From Stakelama pacifica (lineage in GTDB: Bacteria > Pseudomonadota > Alphaproteobacteria > Sphingomonadales > Sphingomonadaceae): a DNA stretch of 64,000 nucleotides. Of the stretch, positions 44,356 through 53,147 are shown one piece after another. Position 1 is the stretch's first letter, and each line of letters begins with the position of its first letter. Location: the NCBI RefSeq assembly GCF_004361835.1, contig NZ_SNWD01000007.1, forward strand, positions 1 to 64,000, read 5' to 3'. The notes under the pieces are model-generated. The model was given only the letters and a program-made list of their open reading frames with translations, was not told the origin of the DNA and searched no databases. The translations under genes and the position numbers were made by a program.

Positions 44356-45137
44356 TCGCCCTGCTCCAGCCGCGAAAGGAGATGCGCCTGTTCGCGCGGC
44401 ACCGCGACGAGCGCATCCGCTGCCGCGCCGCCCTTGCCGGTCAGCATGGCGTGCGGATCGCCGTCAGCGACGATCCTTCCCGCCTCCATCACCAATATCC
44501 GGTCGGCGAGCAGCAGTGCCTCCGCCATGTCATGCGTCACCATGATCGTGGTGAGGCCCAGCCGGTCGTGCAGCCGCCGCACCGCCTGACCCAGCGTGTC
44601 GCGCGTCACGGGATCGAGCGCGCCGAAGGGTTCGTCCATCAGCATCAGTTTCGGTTCGGTGGCAAGCGCTCGGGCGACGCCCACCCGCTGCCGCTGCCCG
44701 CCCGACAGCGCATCGGGCATGCGCGCCGCAAATTCGCGTGGCAATTCGACGAGTTCGAGCAGTTCGGCGATCCGCGCTTCGTCCTGCTTCTCGCCTTTCA
44801 GCCGCATGCCGATGGCCACGTTTTCGCCCACGCGCATATGCGGGAACAGGCCGATATTCTGAAAGACATAGCCGATCCGGCGACGAAGTTCATGGACCGG
44901 TACCGAATTCACCGGCTCACCGCCGATCGACACGCTGCCGCTGCTCGGTTCGTGCAGACGGTTGATCATTTTGAGCAGCGTCGATTTGCCCGAACCCGAA
45001 GCGCCGACCAGCGCCACGAATTCGCCCCCGGCGATGGTCAGCGTCACGTCCTCCACCGCTCGCACCGCGCCGTCATAGGTCTTGCCGACCCGGTCAAAGG
45101 CGACCGACGGGCCGCGCGGATACGATTGTTCTGGCAT
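44352..45137 (-). CDS. Osmoprotectant ABC importer, ATP-binding protein
   Basis: A 261-residue ABC ATPase of the OpuCA/ProV type. Walker A is GASGSGKST, the signature LSGGQRQRVGVARAL, Walker B LMLMDEPFGALD, and the H-loop TIMVTHDMAEALLL. There is no C-terminal CBS domain, unlike longer OpuCA/ProV proteins. With the fused permease-receptor gene it gives a complete two-gene importer. It is the first gene of the pair and diverges from the SDR gene at 45199. Confidence 0.92.
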   Translation of the reverse strand: MPEQSYPRGPSVAFDRVGKTYDGAVRAVEDVTLTIAGGEFVALVGASGSGKSTLLKMINRLHEPSSGSVSIGGEPVNSVPVHELRRRIGYVFQNIGLFPHMRVGENVAIGMRLKGEKQDEARIAELLELVELPREFAARMPDALSGGQRQRVGVARALATEPKLMLMDEPFGALDPVTRDTLGQAVRRLHDRLGLTTIMVTHDMAEALLLADRILVMEAGRIVADGDPHAMLTGKGGAAADALVAVPREQAHLLSRLEQGE

Positions 45138-45198
45138 CAGGGGCCGTTGTGCGGGATGAGCGCGGCAAGGTCAAAATGATTGGAGAAGGAACGCGACC

Positions 45199-45984
45199 AT
45201 GGCCGGAACAAAGGCGATTTTCATCACCGGCGCGGCGTCGGGAATCGGCCGCGCCGTGGCGCAGCGTTTCGCGCGCGAAGGCTGGGCCGTAGGGCTTGCC
45301 GATGTCGATTCGGCGGGGCTTTCGGAGACGGCGGCATTGCTTCCCAAAGGCTGCGCTTCGATCCATGTCATGGATGTGCGCGACGCCGATGGCTGGGTCG
45401 AGGAACTGACCGATTTCACCGAACGCACCGGCGACCGGCTGGACGTGTTGTTCAACAATGCGGGCGTGGCTCTGGGCGGGCCGTTCGGTGAGACCGATCT
45501 GGAAGATATCGAACGGATCATTGCGATCAACTTTACCGGTGTCGCGCTGGGCGCGCGCATCGGCTATTTCTTCCTCCGCAAAACGCCCGGATCGTGCCTG
45601 CTCAACACAGCGTCGGCGGCGGGAATTTACGGCACCTCGGGCGCTGCGATCTATTCAGCGACGAAGTTCGCGGTGCGCGGGCTTACCGAAGCGCTGGACG
45701 GCGAATGGCATGGCGAGGGGATACGCGTCCGATCGCTGATGCCGGGCTTCATCGATACGCCGCTGCTCGACCGCGGCGTCGAGGCGTCGAACGAGACGGT
45801 ACGCGATCGGGTGCGCCGGGCCGGCCTTGAATTCACGCCGGTCGAACAGGTCGCCGAACAGGCATGGCAGGCGGTGCAGGGCGACACGCTTCACACGGTA
45901 ATCGGCAAGACGGCGAAGCGGATGAAGTTCGCCGCGCGCTGGCTGCCGGGCAAGATCCGAAAGCAGATGCGCAGGGGCGGGTAA
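45199..45984 (+). CDS. Short-chain dehydrogenase/reductase, classical SDR
   Basis: A 261-residue classical SDR with GAASGIG (11-17), an acidic residue after beta-2 (LADVD) that favours NAD(H), NNAG, and the catalytic SAAGIYGTSGAAIYSATK (Ser, Tyr and Lys). A basic C-terminal tail (KIRKQMRRGG) follows. AAGGA lies 8 bp before the ATG. No operon partner is evident and the substrate is unknown. Confidence 0.9.
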   Translation: MAGTKAIFITGAASGIGRAVAQRFAREGWAVGLADVDSAGLSETAALLPKGCASIHVMDVRDADGWVEELTDFTERTGDRLDVLFNNAGVALGGPFGETDLEDIERIIAINFTGVALGARIGYFFLRKTPGSCLLNTASAAGIYGTSGAAIYSATKFAVRGLTEALDGEWHGEGIRVRSLMPGFIDTPLLDRGVEASNETVRDRVRRAGLEFTPVEQVAEQAWQAVQGDTLHTVIGKTAKRMKFAARWLPGKIRKQMRRGG

Positions 45985-46053
45985 GCACCGGAGCAAAGCG
46001 CCGCATCCGGTGGTTGATTGCGGTATGAATGAAGCGACACCCCGTCCCGCCCG

Positions 46054-46815
46054 ATGAGCTATCGCGCCGCCACGCGCCGCGAACGGCTGGTCGGTGCGTC
46101 CGGCGCTTTGGTCGTTGTTTTGGGGCTCGGCGCGGCACTGCTTGGCGGGCTGGTCGTTCAGCAACCCGGCACGCGCGTTCAGAAGGCACTGGAAACCTTC
46201 AATGTCGCACCGCCCGATCCGCCCCCGCCGCAGCCCGACACCGAGCCGCCGCGCGAACGCACGAAACGGGAGGAAGGCGCATCGGCGCCGCCCAATGTCA
46301 CTACACGCGCGACCGAGGTGCAGGCACCGCCCCCGGTGCTCAAACCCGACCCGCCGCCAATCCCCGTCGCGACCAAAGCGGCGAGCGGCAGCGATTCGAC
46401 CAGCGGCAATGCCGATGTCCCCGGCCCGGGTACCGGTGCCGGCGGCGAAGGCGAGGGGACGGGCAGCGGGCGAAGCGGCAACGGGTCCGGCGGTGGCGGC
46501 GCCAATTCGCCACCGCACCGTATCGGCGGGCGGCTGAGCATCGCCGATTTGCCCGTCGATGTCATCGCGACCGCGCGGCAGGGCGAGTTGACCGTCGGCG
46601 TGATCTATCGTGTGCTCCCCAATGGGAGTGTGGGCGATTGTCAGATCGAGCGCCCCAGCGGCAATCGCGCGATCGACGCCATCACCTGTCGCCTGATCGA
46701 ACAACGGTTCCGCTACGAACCATCGCGCACACCATCAGGGCGCCCGGTGGGATCCTATATCGCGGAGAATCACAGCTGGATCATTCGGGACTTGCCGCGC
46801 CAGCCGCGGCGCTGA
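46054..46815 (+). CDS. TonB-family energy transducer-like protein
   Basis: A 253-residue protein with the TonB layout. It has one N-terminal TM helix (about 14-36), a Pro-rich periplasmic spacer (PPDPPPPQPD onward), a Gly/Ser-rich linker (about 108-150) and a C-terminal TonB_C-like domain. The latter shows VIYRVLPNGSVGDCQIERPSG and a final DAITCRLIEQRFRYEP. Two cysteines in the C-terminal domain may pair. No ExbB/ExbD genes are adjacent, so it may serve one receptor or borrow a partner system encoded elsewhere. The start has no clear ribosome site. Confidence 0.82.
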   Translation: MSYRAATRRERLVGASGALVVVLGLGAALLGGLVVQQPGTRVQKALETFNVAPPDPPPPQPDTEPPRERTKREEGASAPPNVTTRATEVQAPPPVLKPDPPPIPVATKAASGSDSTSGNADVPGPGTGAGGEGEGTGSGRSGNGSGGGGANSPPHRIGGRLSIADLPVDVIATARQGELTVGVIYRVLPNGSVGDCQIERPSGNRAIDAITCRLIEQRFRYEPSRTPSGRPVGSYIAENHSWIIRDLPRQPRR

Positions 46816-46891
46816 TGGCTGGGGCCGAACGGGGCAATCGCTGGCCGCCACGCCGGTCGCTTCGGACCGACTCGGGAAACCTTATCCCGAC

Positions 46892-47416
46892 CTATAACGT
46901 CATCGCCAACACCAGGTCGTCGCAGACCTGATCCCCGACGGTGAATTGCCGCTTACCCACGGGTTCGAAGCCATATTTGCGATAAAAACCGATCGCGCGC
47001 TCGTTTCCGGCATAGACGCCCAGCATCAGCCGCTTTGCGCCCGCTTCGCGCGCGGCGTGGATTGCGGCTGCCATCATCGCCGCGCCCGCGCCGCTGCCAT
47101 GCAGTTGCGACAGGGTGTAGATGCGCTTCACTTCTAAATCGCCTTCGCCGGCCACGGGAAGGTCGGGCGCGGTCAGCACGCAATAGCCGAGCGGAGCGCC
47201 GCCCGGTACTGCCTCGATCAGCCAGGCCTTGCTCCCCTCAGGCGCGAGCAGGTCGCGATAATATTCCGCGTTATGCTTCGTCGCACAATGCGCCACCATC
47301 GCGTCGCCGCCGATGATCCCGGCAAAGCCATCGAGAAAGCTTGCCGCGCCGACCAGCGCCAGCCGCCCGGCATCGCCCGCATCCGCAGGGGCGAGCCGCC
47401 ATGATTCGATCCGCAT
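46892..47416 (-). CDS. GNAT-family N-acetyltransferase
   Basis: A 174-residue GNAT protein. The acetyl-CoA loop appears as LHGSGAGAAMMAAA after the beta strand EVKRIYTL, and the C-terminal ERAIGFYRKYGFEPVGKRQF is the usual beta5-alpha4 segment. I use the ATG at 47416 (GAGGACG upstream); the open frame extends into phhB but lacks family features there. It lies 7 bp after the phhB stop, so the two are probably co-transcribed. The acceptor is unknown. Confidence 0.87.
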   Translation of the reverse strand: MRIESWRLAPADAGDAGRLALVGAASFLDGFAGIIGGDAMVAHCATKHNAEYYRDLLAPEGSKAWLIEAVPGGAPLGYCVLTAPDLPVAGEGDLEVKRIYTLSQLHGSGAGAAMMAAAIHAAREAGAKRLMLGVYAGNERAIGFYRKYGFEPVGKRQFTVGDQVCDDLVLAMTL

Positions 47417-47423
47417 CGCGTCC

Positions 47424-47714
47424 TCAATCCACCAGCGCGTCGATCGCCTGCGCCATTTCGATATCGCGCTCGGACAGGCCGCCCGCGTCATGCGTGGTGA
47501 GCAGGATTTCGACGCGATTATAGACGTTCGACCATTCGGGGTGATGGTCCGCCTTTTCCGCGAGCAGCGCCACGCGAGTCATGAATGCGAACGCTTCCGA
47601 AAAATCGGCAAAAGTGAAGCTGCGCGCAATCGCATCGCGTGCCTCGTCATGGTCCCAGTCGGGCAGGCCGTCGAGCGCATCCTCGCGTTCCGCCTGACTC
47701 AATTGCTCCACCAT
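47424..47714 (-). CDS. phhB: Pterin-4a-carbinolamine dehydratase
   Basis: A 96-residue pterin carbinolamine dehydratase (EC 4.2.1.96), which regenerates the pterin cofactor of aromatic amino acid hydroxylases. The active-site motif [18 protein letters not shown] is intact and the length is normal. No phenylalanine hydroxylase gene is nearby. It is divergent from the zincin gene and upstream of the GNAT gene. Confidence 0.92.
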   Translation of the reverse strand: MVEQLSQAEREDALDGLPDWDHDEARDAIARSFTFADFSEAFAFMTRVALLAEKADHHPEWSNVYNRVEILLTTHDAGGLSERDIEMAQAIDALVD

Positions 47715-47749
47715 CGCATCCTCCTTGCCGTATCGCTGCGCCAGCGCCT

Positions 47750-48178
47750 ATGGATTTTCGGATGGCGGCACAAGATTTCTCCGGCGCGCTGCCCGATGCG
47801 CGCGATATCGAGCGGATGGCGGAAATCGCGCTGTCGCGGATTCCGCCGCCCTTTGCCGATCATCTCGCCAATGTCGTACTGCGCGTGGAAGAGCTTGCCG
47901 ACGCCGAAACGCTGGCCGCGGTCGGGCTCACCCATCCGATGCAATTGTCGGGCGTCTATCATGGCCGACCGATCGGCGAGAAATCGGCATGGGACGTGGC
48001 GAGCTATCCCGACCAGATTCGCCTTTATCGCAAACCTATTCTAGCCGAATGGCACGATACCGGCGTCGATCTGCAACGGCTGGTGACGCACATCGTGGTG
48101 CATGAGGTCGGCCATCATTTCGGCCTGTCGGATGACGATATGCATGCGCTGGAGGATTCGTCCGGGGCGGGCGAATAA
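47750..48178 (+). CDS. Zincin-like metallopeptidase family protein (PF06262 type)
   Basis: A 142-residue protein of the small zincin-like family, with the metal motif HEVGHHFGLSDDDM near the C-terminus and the preceding strand segment YPDQIRLYRKPIL. The family is widespread in bacteria with no settled substrate. Two in-frame ATGs (47750 and 47762) are possible; neither has a strong ribosome site. The TAA and the ccmA ATG share one base (TAATG), so it is coupled to ccmAB. Confidence 0.85.
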   Translation: MDFRMAAQDFSGALPDARDIERMAEIALSRIPPPFADHLANVVLRVEELADAETLAAVGLTHPMQLSGVYHGRPIGEKSAWDVASYPDQIRLYRKPILAEWHDTGVDLQRLVTHIVVHEVGHHFGLSDDDMHALEDSSGAGE

Positions 48179-48771
48179 TGCCCGGCGGGGCGCTCGCCTT
48201 TCGCGACGTGACCTGTGTTCGCGGCGGGCGGACCTTGTTCGCCGGGCTTTCCTTCGCGGTGGAAAAGGGCGGCGCGGCGCTGGTGCGCGGGGCGAACGGG
48301 GCAGGCAAATCGAGCCTGATCCGAATCGCGGCCGGGCTGCTCAAACCCTATGAAGGGATTGTCGCCTATACCCCGCCGCGCGCGCTGATTACCGAGGATG
48401 CGGCGCTCGACCCCGAATTGCCGCTGGCGCGTGCGCTGCGCTTCTGGGCGCGGCTCGATGACAGCGAGCGCGACAGGGATGCGGCAGTCGCCGCAGCGCT
48501 CGACACCTTCGGTCTGGCGGAACTGGCCGAGGTGCCGGTGCGGTTGCTCTCGACCGGGCAGCGGCGCCGCGCCGGGCTGGCGCGCGTGGTTGCCGCCGAT
48601 GCGCTCACCTGGCTGCTCGACGAACCCGCCAACGGGCTCGACAGCGTGTCGGTCGAGGCGCTGGAGCGCGCCATTGCCCGCCACCGCAAAGCGGGCGGGG
48701 CAGTCGTGCTCGCCACCCATTTGCCGCTCGCCGTGCCGCGCGCGCAGGAAATCCTGCTGGGGGCGGGATGA
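48178..48771 (+). CDS. ccmA: Haem ABC exporter ATP-binding protein CcmA
   Basis: A 197-residue ABC ATPase of the cytochrome c maturation system. Walker A is GANGAGKSS, the signature LSTGQRRRAGLAR and Walker B WLLDEPANGLD. With CcmB it drives release of haem-loaded CcmE in c-type cytochrome assembly. The stop overlaps the ccmB start (48768-48771). Other ccm genes are not in the window. Confidence 0.92.
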   Translation: MPGGALAFRDVTCVRGGRTLFAGLSFAVEKGGAALVRGANGAGKSSLIRIAAGLLKPYEGIVAYTPPRALITEDAALDPELPLARALRFWARLDDSERDRDAAVAAALDTFGLAELAEVPVRLLSTGQRRRAGLARVVAADALTWLLDEPANGLDSVSVEALERAIARHRKAGGAVVLATHLPLAVPRAQEILLGAG

Positions 48772-49412
48772 GCGGCTTTCTCACCCTCGTCGCGCGCGAA
48801 TTGCGCCGCGCCTGGATGCAAGGCGGGCTGGTGCTGCCCATCGCATTCTTCCTGCTGGTCGCGATCCTGTTTCCCTTCGCGCTGGGGCCAGACAGCGCGC
48901 TGCTGGCGCGTGTCGCCGGGGGCGTGATCTGGGCTTCGGCGCTGCTGGCCGCCTTGCTGCCGGTCGAGCGGCTGGTCGCGCCCGATCTGGAGAACGGCAC
49001 GATCGACCAGCTTGTCGTGCGCGGCATGGCCGATGCGACGATCGCGGCGGCAAAGATGGTCGGCCACTGGCTCGGTTTCGCGCCGCTGCTGATGCTGGCG
49101 AGCGGGATTGCGGCGGCACTGCTCGGCGCTGACGGCGCTGCGCTGGTGCGGATCGAGATCGGCCTGCTCATCGGCAGCCCCGGCCTCGCCGCGCTGGGAG
49201 TGGCGACGGCGGCGCTGACCGCAGGGCTGCGCGGGGCAGGGGCTGTCGCCGGGCTGGTGATGCTGCCGCTCGCGATACCGCTGCTGATCTTCGGGGCGGG
49301 ATCGATCGCGGCAGCGCCCGGTGCGCTGAAACTGCTGGGCGCAGTGAGCCTGTTGCTCGTCGCGGGCGCGCCGTTCGTCGCTGGCCTGGCGATGAAGCTG
49401 GCGAGAGATTAA
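48768..49412 (+). CDS. ccmB: Haem exporter membrane protein CcmB
   Basis: A 214-residue integral membrane protein with about six TM segments, of normal CcmB length. The N-terminal FLTLVARELRRAW and the segment EDGTIDQL-like DLENGTIDQLVV are typical of the family. It forms the membrane part of the CcmAB complex. The stop is 5 bp from the end of the convergent gene at 49417. Confidence 0.92.
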   Translation: MSGFLTLVARELRRAWMQGGLVLPIAFFLLVAILFPFALGPDSALLARVAGGVIWASALLAALLPVERLVAPDLENGTIDQLVVRGMADATIAAAKMVGHWLGFAPLLMLASGIAAALLGADGAALVRIEIGLLIGSPGLAALGVATAALTAGLRGAGAVAGLVMLPLAIPLLIFGAGSIAAAPGALKLLGAVSLLLVAGAPFVAGLAMKLARD

Positions 49413-49416
49413 AAGT

Positions 49417-49842
49417 TTAGCGGCGCAGCAGCAATTCGGTCTTTCTGACCTCGATAACGGGCACTTCCCACGGGTGCGCCGCCAAAATCGCGTCCAGCGC
49501 GGTCGAAACCGCTGCCTGCGGCACGTCGTCCGGGATATAGACGGTCAGGATCGCGGTCGGCGAGGCGATGGGTTCCCCTGCCGTGCCGAGCGCGGGGTTG
49601 GCATCGGCTGCGGGCGTGAACACCTCCCGGCCGGCCGAAAGTTCGAATACCGCCTTGTAGAGCCCGAAATCGCCGAGCGGATTGTCGCTGCGGACGATGT
49701 CGATGATCCGGGCAAGCGCGCAATCCGGATCGATTGTCGCAATGTCGCCTGCGCTCAGCAGATGGAATGTCGCTTCATCGACCGGGCAATGGATCTTCAG
49801 CGCAGTGACGGCGCGGCTCTGATGCGGTGTGACCATCGGCAA
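49417..49842 (-). CDS. Conserved hypothetical protein, CutA/NIF3-like C-terminal segment
   Basis: A 141-residue protein that I do not recognise with certainty. The C-terminal half (TAILTVYIPDDVPQAAVSTA then LAAHPWEVPVIEV) looks like the ferredoxin-like fold of CutA1 or of the NIF3/YqfO insert domain, which have HPYE-type motifs at the same place. No signal peptide or TM helix is visible. It is convergent with ccmB. No function is assigned. Confidence 0.55.
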   Translation of the reverse strand: MPMVTPHQSRAVTALKIHCPVDEATFHLLSAGDIATIDPDCALARIIDIVRSDNPLGDFGLYKAVFELSAGREVFTPAADANPALGTAGEPIASPTAILTVYIPDDVPQAAVSTALDAILAAHPWEVPVIEVRKTELLLRR

Positions 49843-50229
49843 AGGCTATCAGAGCCTTCCGCGCGAAGCGAGCGGGACGGATCAGACGGACGACGTGGCG
49901 CAGCGTTCGCCGTGTCAAAAGGGCTTGAGCAGGAGCGGAGGGGAAGTGAGGCGGGACCGACGCCGGTTTGTACGCAACAGGGAACAAACAAACCGCGAAG
50001 CAAGGGGAGCACGATGCTGTTCTTATCCAGTCGGCGCTCGGTCCCGCCACCCTTTCGGGCTAAGCTCTTTCAACCATATTCGTGCAGGATTCGCTATTCT
50101 GTAATAGTACAGTGCAAGTCCTGTCCTGTAATCGGACGCTTTCAATTTGTCGCAGCGCACTGATAAATTCGCAGCCGCCACATCGCAATACAGCCATATT
50201 GTCTGATGAGTAGTGGGCCTTCCGCCCGA
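49843..50229. other. Non-coding stretch with inverted repeats
   Basis: No gene is supported in these 387 bp. The open frames present are biased and unlike known families. Two nested inverted repeats stand out. GGCGGGACCGA (49950-49960) pairs with TCGGTCCCGCC (50038-50048), and inside them GGTTTGT (49965-49971) pairs with ACAAACC (49987-49993). The fold could be an untranslated RNA, a degraded mobile unit or simply a repeat. The flanking part at 50050-50220 is A/T-richer than its surroundings. Confidence 0.4.
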
Positions 50230-51099
50230 TTACCGCGACCAGCGGGCGAAAATCGCGGTCGGCAGTGACAGTCCGCGCGCTTCCTCGCGCACGCCCAGCT
50301 CACCCGCCTCGACCGTGCCACCCAGATCGGCAAAGGCCTGCCGCACCAGCTCGCCGATCGCCAGCGCCGACATGCGGACGGCATAGACGGTCAGGAACAG
50401 AAAGCGCGAATCGGAATCGAGCAGCTGCCGGCAATCGGCGATCAGGCCGGGCAGGCTTTGCTCCAGCTGCCAGATTTCCTTGCCCGGCCCGCGCCCATAT
50501 TTGGGCGGATCGAGCAGGATGCCGTCATAGCGCCGCGCGCGCCGCACTTCGCGCGCCGCGAACTTCGCCGCATCCTCCACCAGCCAGCGGACCGGCGAAT
50601 CGGCAAGGCCCGACAAAGCGGCATTGCCGCGTGCCGCCTCGACCGATTTTTTGGACGCATCGACATGCACCATCTTCGCGCCCTTCGCCGCCATGGCGAG
50701 CGTGCCGACGCCGGTATAGCCGAACAGGTTCATCACCTCAGGCTCCGGCAGATCGGCTACCTGCTCGCGCATCCAGCGCCAGACGGGAGCCATATCGGGA
50801 AAGAAGCCGAGATGCCGGAACGGCGTGGTCTGCGCGGTGAAGCGCACTTCTTCCCAGCGGAGCCGCCATCCCGCTTCCGGCACGTCGCGCGCAAATTGCC
50901 AGCGCCCGCCGCCATCTTCGTCCGAGGCGGGCACGAACTCGCCATGCGCGTCCCAGTCGGGCGAGGCGGGCTGCCACATCGCCTGCGGTTCGGGGCGGAT
51001 GAAGCGATAGTCGCCATAGCGTTCGATCTTGCGCCCGCCGCCGCTGTCGATCAGGCCGTAATCGTCCCACGGCTCTCCGATTAGCTGAACCAGTTTCAT
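50230..51099 (-). CDS. Class I SAM-dependent methyltransferase, RlmI/RlmK-like
   Basis: A 289-residue methyltransferase of the rRNA large-subunit methyltransferase-like family. The SAM site is in VMNLFGYTGVGTLAMAAKGA, followed by HVDASKKSVEAARGNAAL and the catalytic LLDPPKYGRGPG. It lacks the N-terminal PUA domain found in RlmI. The start overlaps the thrC stop (ATGA, 51096-51099), making it the last gene of the long cta-thrC transcription unit. The target may be rRNA, but this is not shown. Confidence 0.87.
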   Translation of the reverse strand: MKLVQLIGEPWDDYGLIDSGGGRKIERYGDYRFIRPEPQAMWQPASPDWDAHGEFVPASDEDGGGRWQFARDVPEAGWRLRWEEVRFTAQTTPFRHLGFFPDMAPVWRWMREQVADLPEPEVMNLFGYTGVGTLAMAAKGAKMVHVDASKKSVEAARGNAALSGLADSPVRWLVEDAAKFAAREVRRARRYDGILLDPPKYGRGPGKEIWQLEQSLPGLIADCRQLLDSDSRFLFLTVYAVRMSALAIGELVRQAFADLGGTVEAGELGVREEARGLSLPTAIFARWSR

Positions 51100-52499
51100 T
51101 TCGACGGGGTGGCGAGGTCCGCGATATGGGCGGTCACATCGTCGAACGTGGCGTGAACGACCTCATAGCGCTCCTGCCGCTCGAACAGATCGCCGACGCG
51201 CGAGGGCAGTTGCGGACGAACCCCGGTGGCGCGTTCCACCGGATCGCGGAATTTTGACGCATGCGCGGTGGCCAGCGTAACGATCGGGATGGCGGGATCG
51301 AGATCGACGTCGCGCGCGGCGGCAAGGCCGATCCCGGTATGCGGGTCGATCACCTGCCCCGCCTCACGCCAGGCCCAGCGCATTGCAAGCGACATGTCAT
51401 CGGGATCGATCCGCGCGCTGGTGAACAGCTTTGCCGCACCTTCGCGCTGGCTGTTGGTCAGCTGGATAGCGCGGGATTTTTCGAACGCCGCCATCTGCGC
51501 CGTGATGGCTGCGCCGTCGCGCCCGCCCAGATCGAATTTCAGCCGTTCGAAGTTCGAACTGACCTGAATATCCATCGACGGGGCCGCGGTCGGCGTCACC
51601 TCTCCGGCGGAATAATCGCCGCTGGTGAGCGCACGGTGGAGAATGTCGTTCACATTGGTCGCGACGATCAGCTTCGCGACCGGCAGTCCCATCTTCGCTG
51701 CGACATAGCCTGCGAACACATCGCCGAAATTCCCGGTCGGCACCGAAAAGGCGACCGGGCGATCGGGAGCGCCTAAACGGACCGCAGCGTAGAAATAATA
51801 GACCACCTGCGCCATCAGCCGCGCCCAGTTGATCGAATTGACCGCCGAGAGATGATAGCGGCCCGAAAAGCCGGGGTCGTTGAACATCGCCTTGACCAGC
51901 GCCTGTGCCGTGTCGAAATCGGCATCGATCGCGATGTTGTGGACGTTGGGCGACAATACGGTCGTCATTTGCCGCCGCTGCACATCGCTGACCCGCCCGC
52001 GCGGATGCAGCATGAAGATGTCGAGGCCTTCGCGCCCGGCAAGCGCATCGATCGCCGCCGAACCGGTATCGCCCGAGGTCGCGCCGATGATGGTCAGATG
52101 TTCGTCGCGCCCGTCCATGAACTTTTCGAACAGCAGGCCGAGCAGCTGCAGCGCCACATCCTTGAAGGCGAGGGTGGGGCCGTGAAACAGCTCCAGCAGC
52201 CATTGGCGATGGTCGAGCTGGACCAGCGGCGTCACGGCAGCATGCGAAAACCGCCCGCAATAGGCCTGTTCGCACAGGCGGCGCAGCGTGTCCTCGTCCA
52301 GACTGCCCTCGACATAGGGCATCATTACCCGGACGGCGGTTTCGACATAGGACAGCCCGGCCATATCGGCGATCTCTGCCCGGGTGAATTGCGGCCACAC
52401 CTCCGGCACATACAGCCCGCCGTCCGACGCAAGCCCGGCCAGCGTCACTTCCTCGAAATTGAGCGCAGGCGCGCTCCCTCTGGTGCTGATATACCGCAT
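51096..52499 (-). CDS. thrC: Threonine synthase
   Basis: A 467-residue PLP enzyme (EC 4.2.3.1) converting O-phosphohomoserine to threonine. The N-terminal MRYISTRG and FEEVTLAGLASDGGLYVPE, the PLP-lysine motif HGPTLAFKDVALQ, and GATSGDTGSAAI are diagnostic of the long fungal/Gram-negative-type enzyme. It lies 45 bp after the surf1 stop on the same strand and is coupled to the methyltransferase. Confidence 0.95.
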   Translation of the reverse strand: MRYISTRGSAPALNFEEVTLAGLASDGGLYVPEVWPQFTRAEIADMAGLSYVETAVRVMMPYVEGSLDEDTLRRLCEQAYCGRFSHAAVTPLVQLDHRQWLLELFHGPTLAFKDVALQLLGLLFEKFMDGRDEHLTIIGATSGDTGSAAIDALAGREGLDIFMLHPRGRVSDVQRRQMTTVLSPNVHNIAIDADFDTAQALVKAMFNDPGFSGRYHLSAVNSINWARLMAQVVYYFYAAVRLGAPDRPVAFSVPTGNFGDVFAGYVAAKMGLPVAKLIVATNVNDILHRALTSGDYSAGEVTPTAAPSMDIQVSSNFERLKFDLGGRDGAAITAQMAAFEKSRAIQLTNSQREGAAKLFTSARIDPDDMSLAMRWAWREAGQVIDPHTGIGLAAARDVDLDPAIPIVTLATAHASKFRDPVERATGVRPQLPSRVGDLFERQERYEVVHATFDDVTAHIADLATPSK

Positions 52500-52544
52500 A
52501 ATATCGTCCCGGTTAGCCGCCCCCCGTCAGCGCGGCAAGTCGCT

Positions 52545-53147
52545 CTACGCCGTAGGTCTGCGCCGACGCAACGCAAGGATATAGATCACCAGCGCGATCG
52601 CGGCGAACAGGAACCATTGCACGGCATAAGAGAAATGGTTGTTGGGTATGGATGAAAGCTCCGGCGTCCCGTTCGGCGACAGGCCGTCAGGCGGCGTATT
52701 GGCGACGAGCAGCAGCGGTTGCGGCGCGGGAGAAAGCATCTCGCCGATCAGCGAACGGTGGGTGGGGGCATGGCTGATAAAGCCATGTACTTCGCCGCCG
52801 CGCCAGTGCGGGCGATAGGCCGGATCGCGGGTGGTGCCGAGCTGAACCAGCATGCCGGGGCCTTCCGCGCCGGTGCGGCAATGGGCGATAACGCGATATC
52901 CGGCCTTGCCCGCGCCCTCCAGATCGAACGATACCGGTTCGAGGCAAAAGCCGCTTGCCGGGCGGAACAGAACCGACTGATCGGGAAAGCGCGGAAAGGC
53001 GATTTCGCTTTTATGGATATTCGCCGCATAGCGTTCGAGCAGCGCCTCTTTCCACGCCTTGCGCTCCAGCTGCCAGATGCCGAGCGCGATCATCGCGCCG
53101 ATGCACAGCGCCACGATGATCGTCGAAACAATCGGAATGCGTTTCAA
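52545..53147 (-). CDS. SURF1-family cytochrome oxidase assembly protein
   Basis: A 200-residue SURF1/Shy1 homologue, which helps insert haem a into cytochrome oxidase. Two TM helices flank a periplasmic domain: about 8-26 (with GIWQLERKAWKEALLERY just after it) and about 175-192. The C-terminal PNNHFSYAVQWFLFA is the family hallmark. The start is TTG at 53147, overlapping the DUF983 stop (TTGA). The frame stays open upstream, but that sequence is the antisense shadow of the DUF983 frame and not SURF1-like. Confidence 0.9.
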   Translation of the reverse strand: MKRIPIVSTIIVALCIGAMIALGIWQLERKAWKEALLERYAANIHKSEIAFPRFPDQSVLFRPASGFCLEPVSFDLEGAGKAGYRVIAHCRTGAEGPGMLVQLGTTRDPAYRPHWRGGEVHGFISHAPTHRSLIGEMLSPAPQPLLLVANTPPDGLSPNGTPELSSIPNNHFSYAVQWFLFAAIALVIYILALRRRRPTA

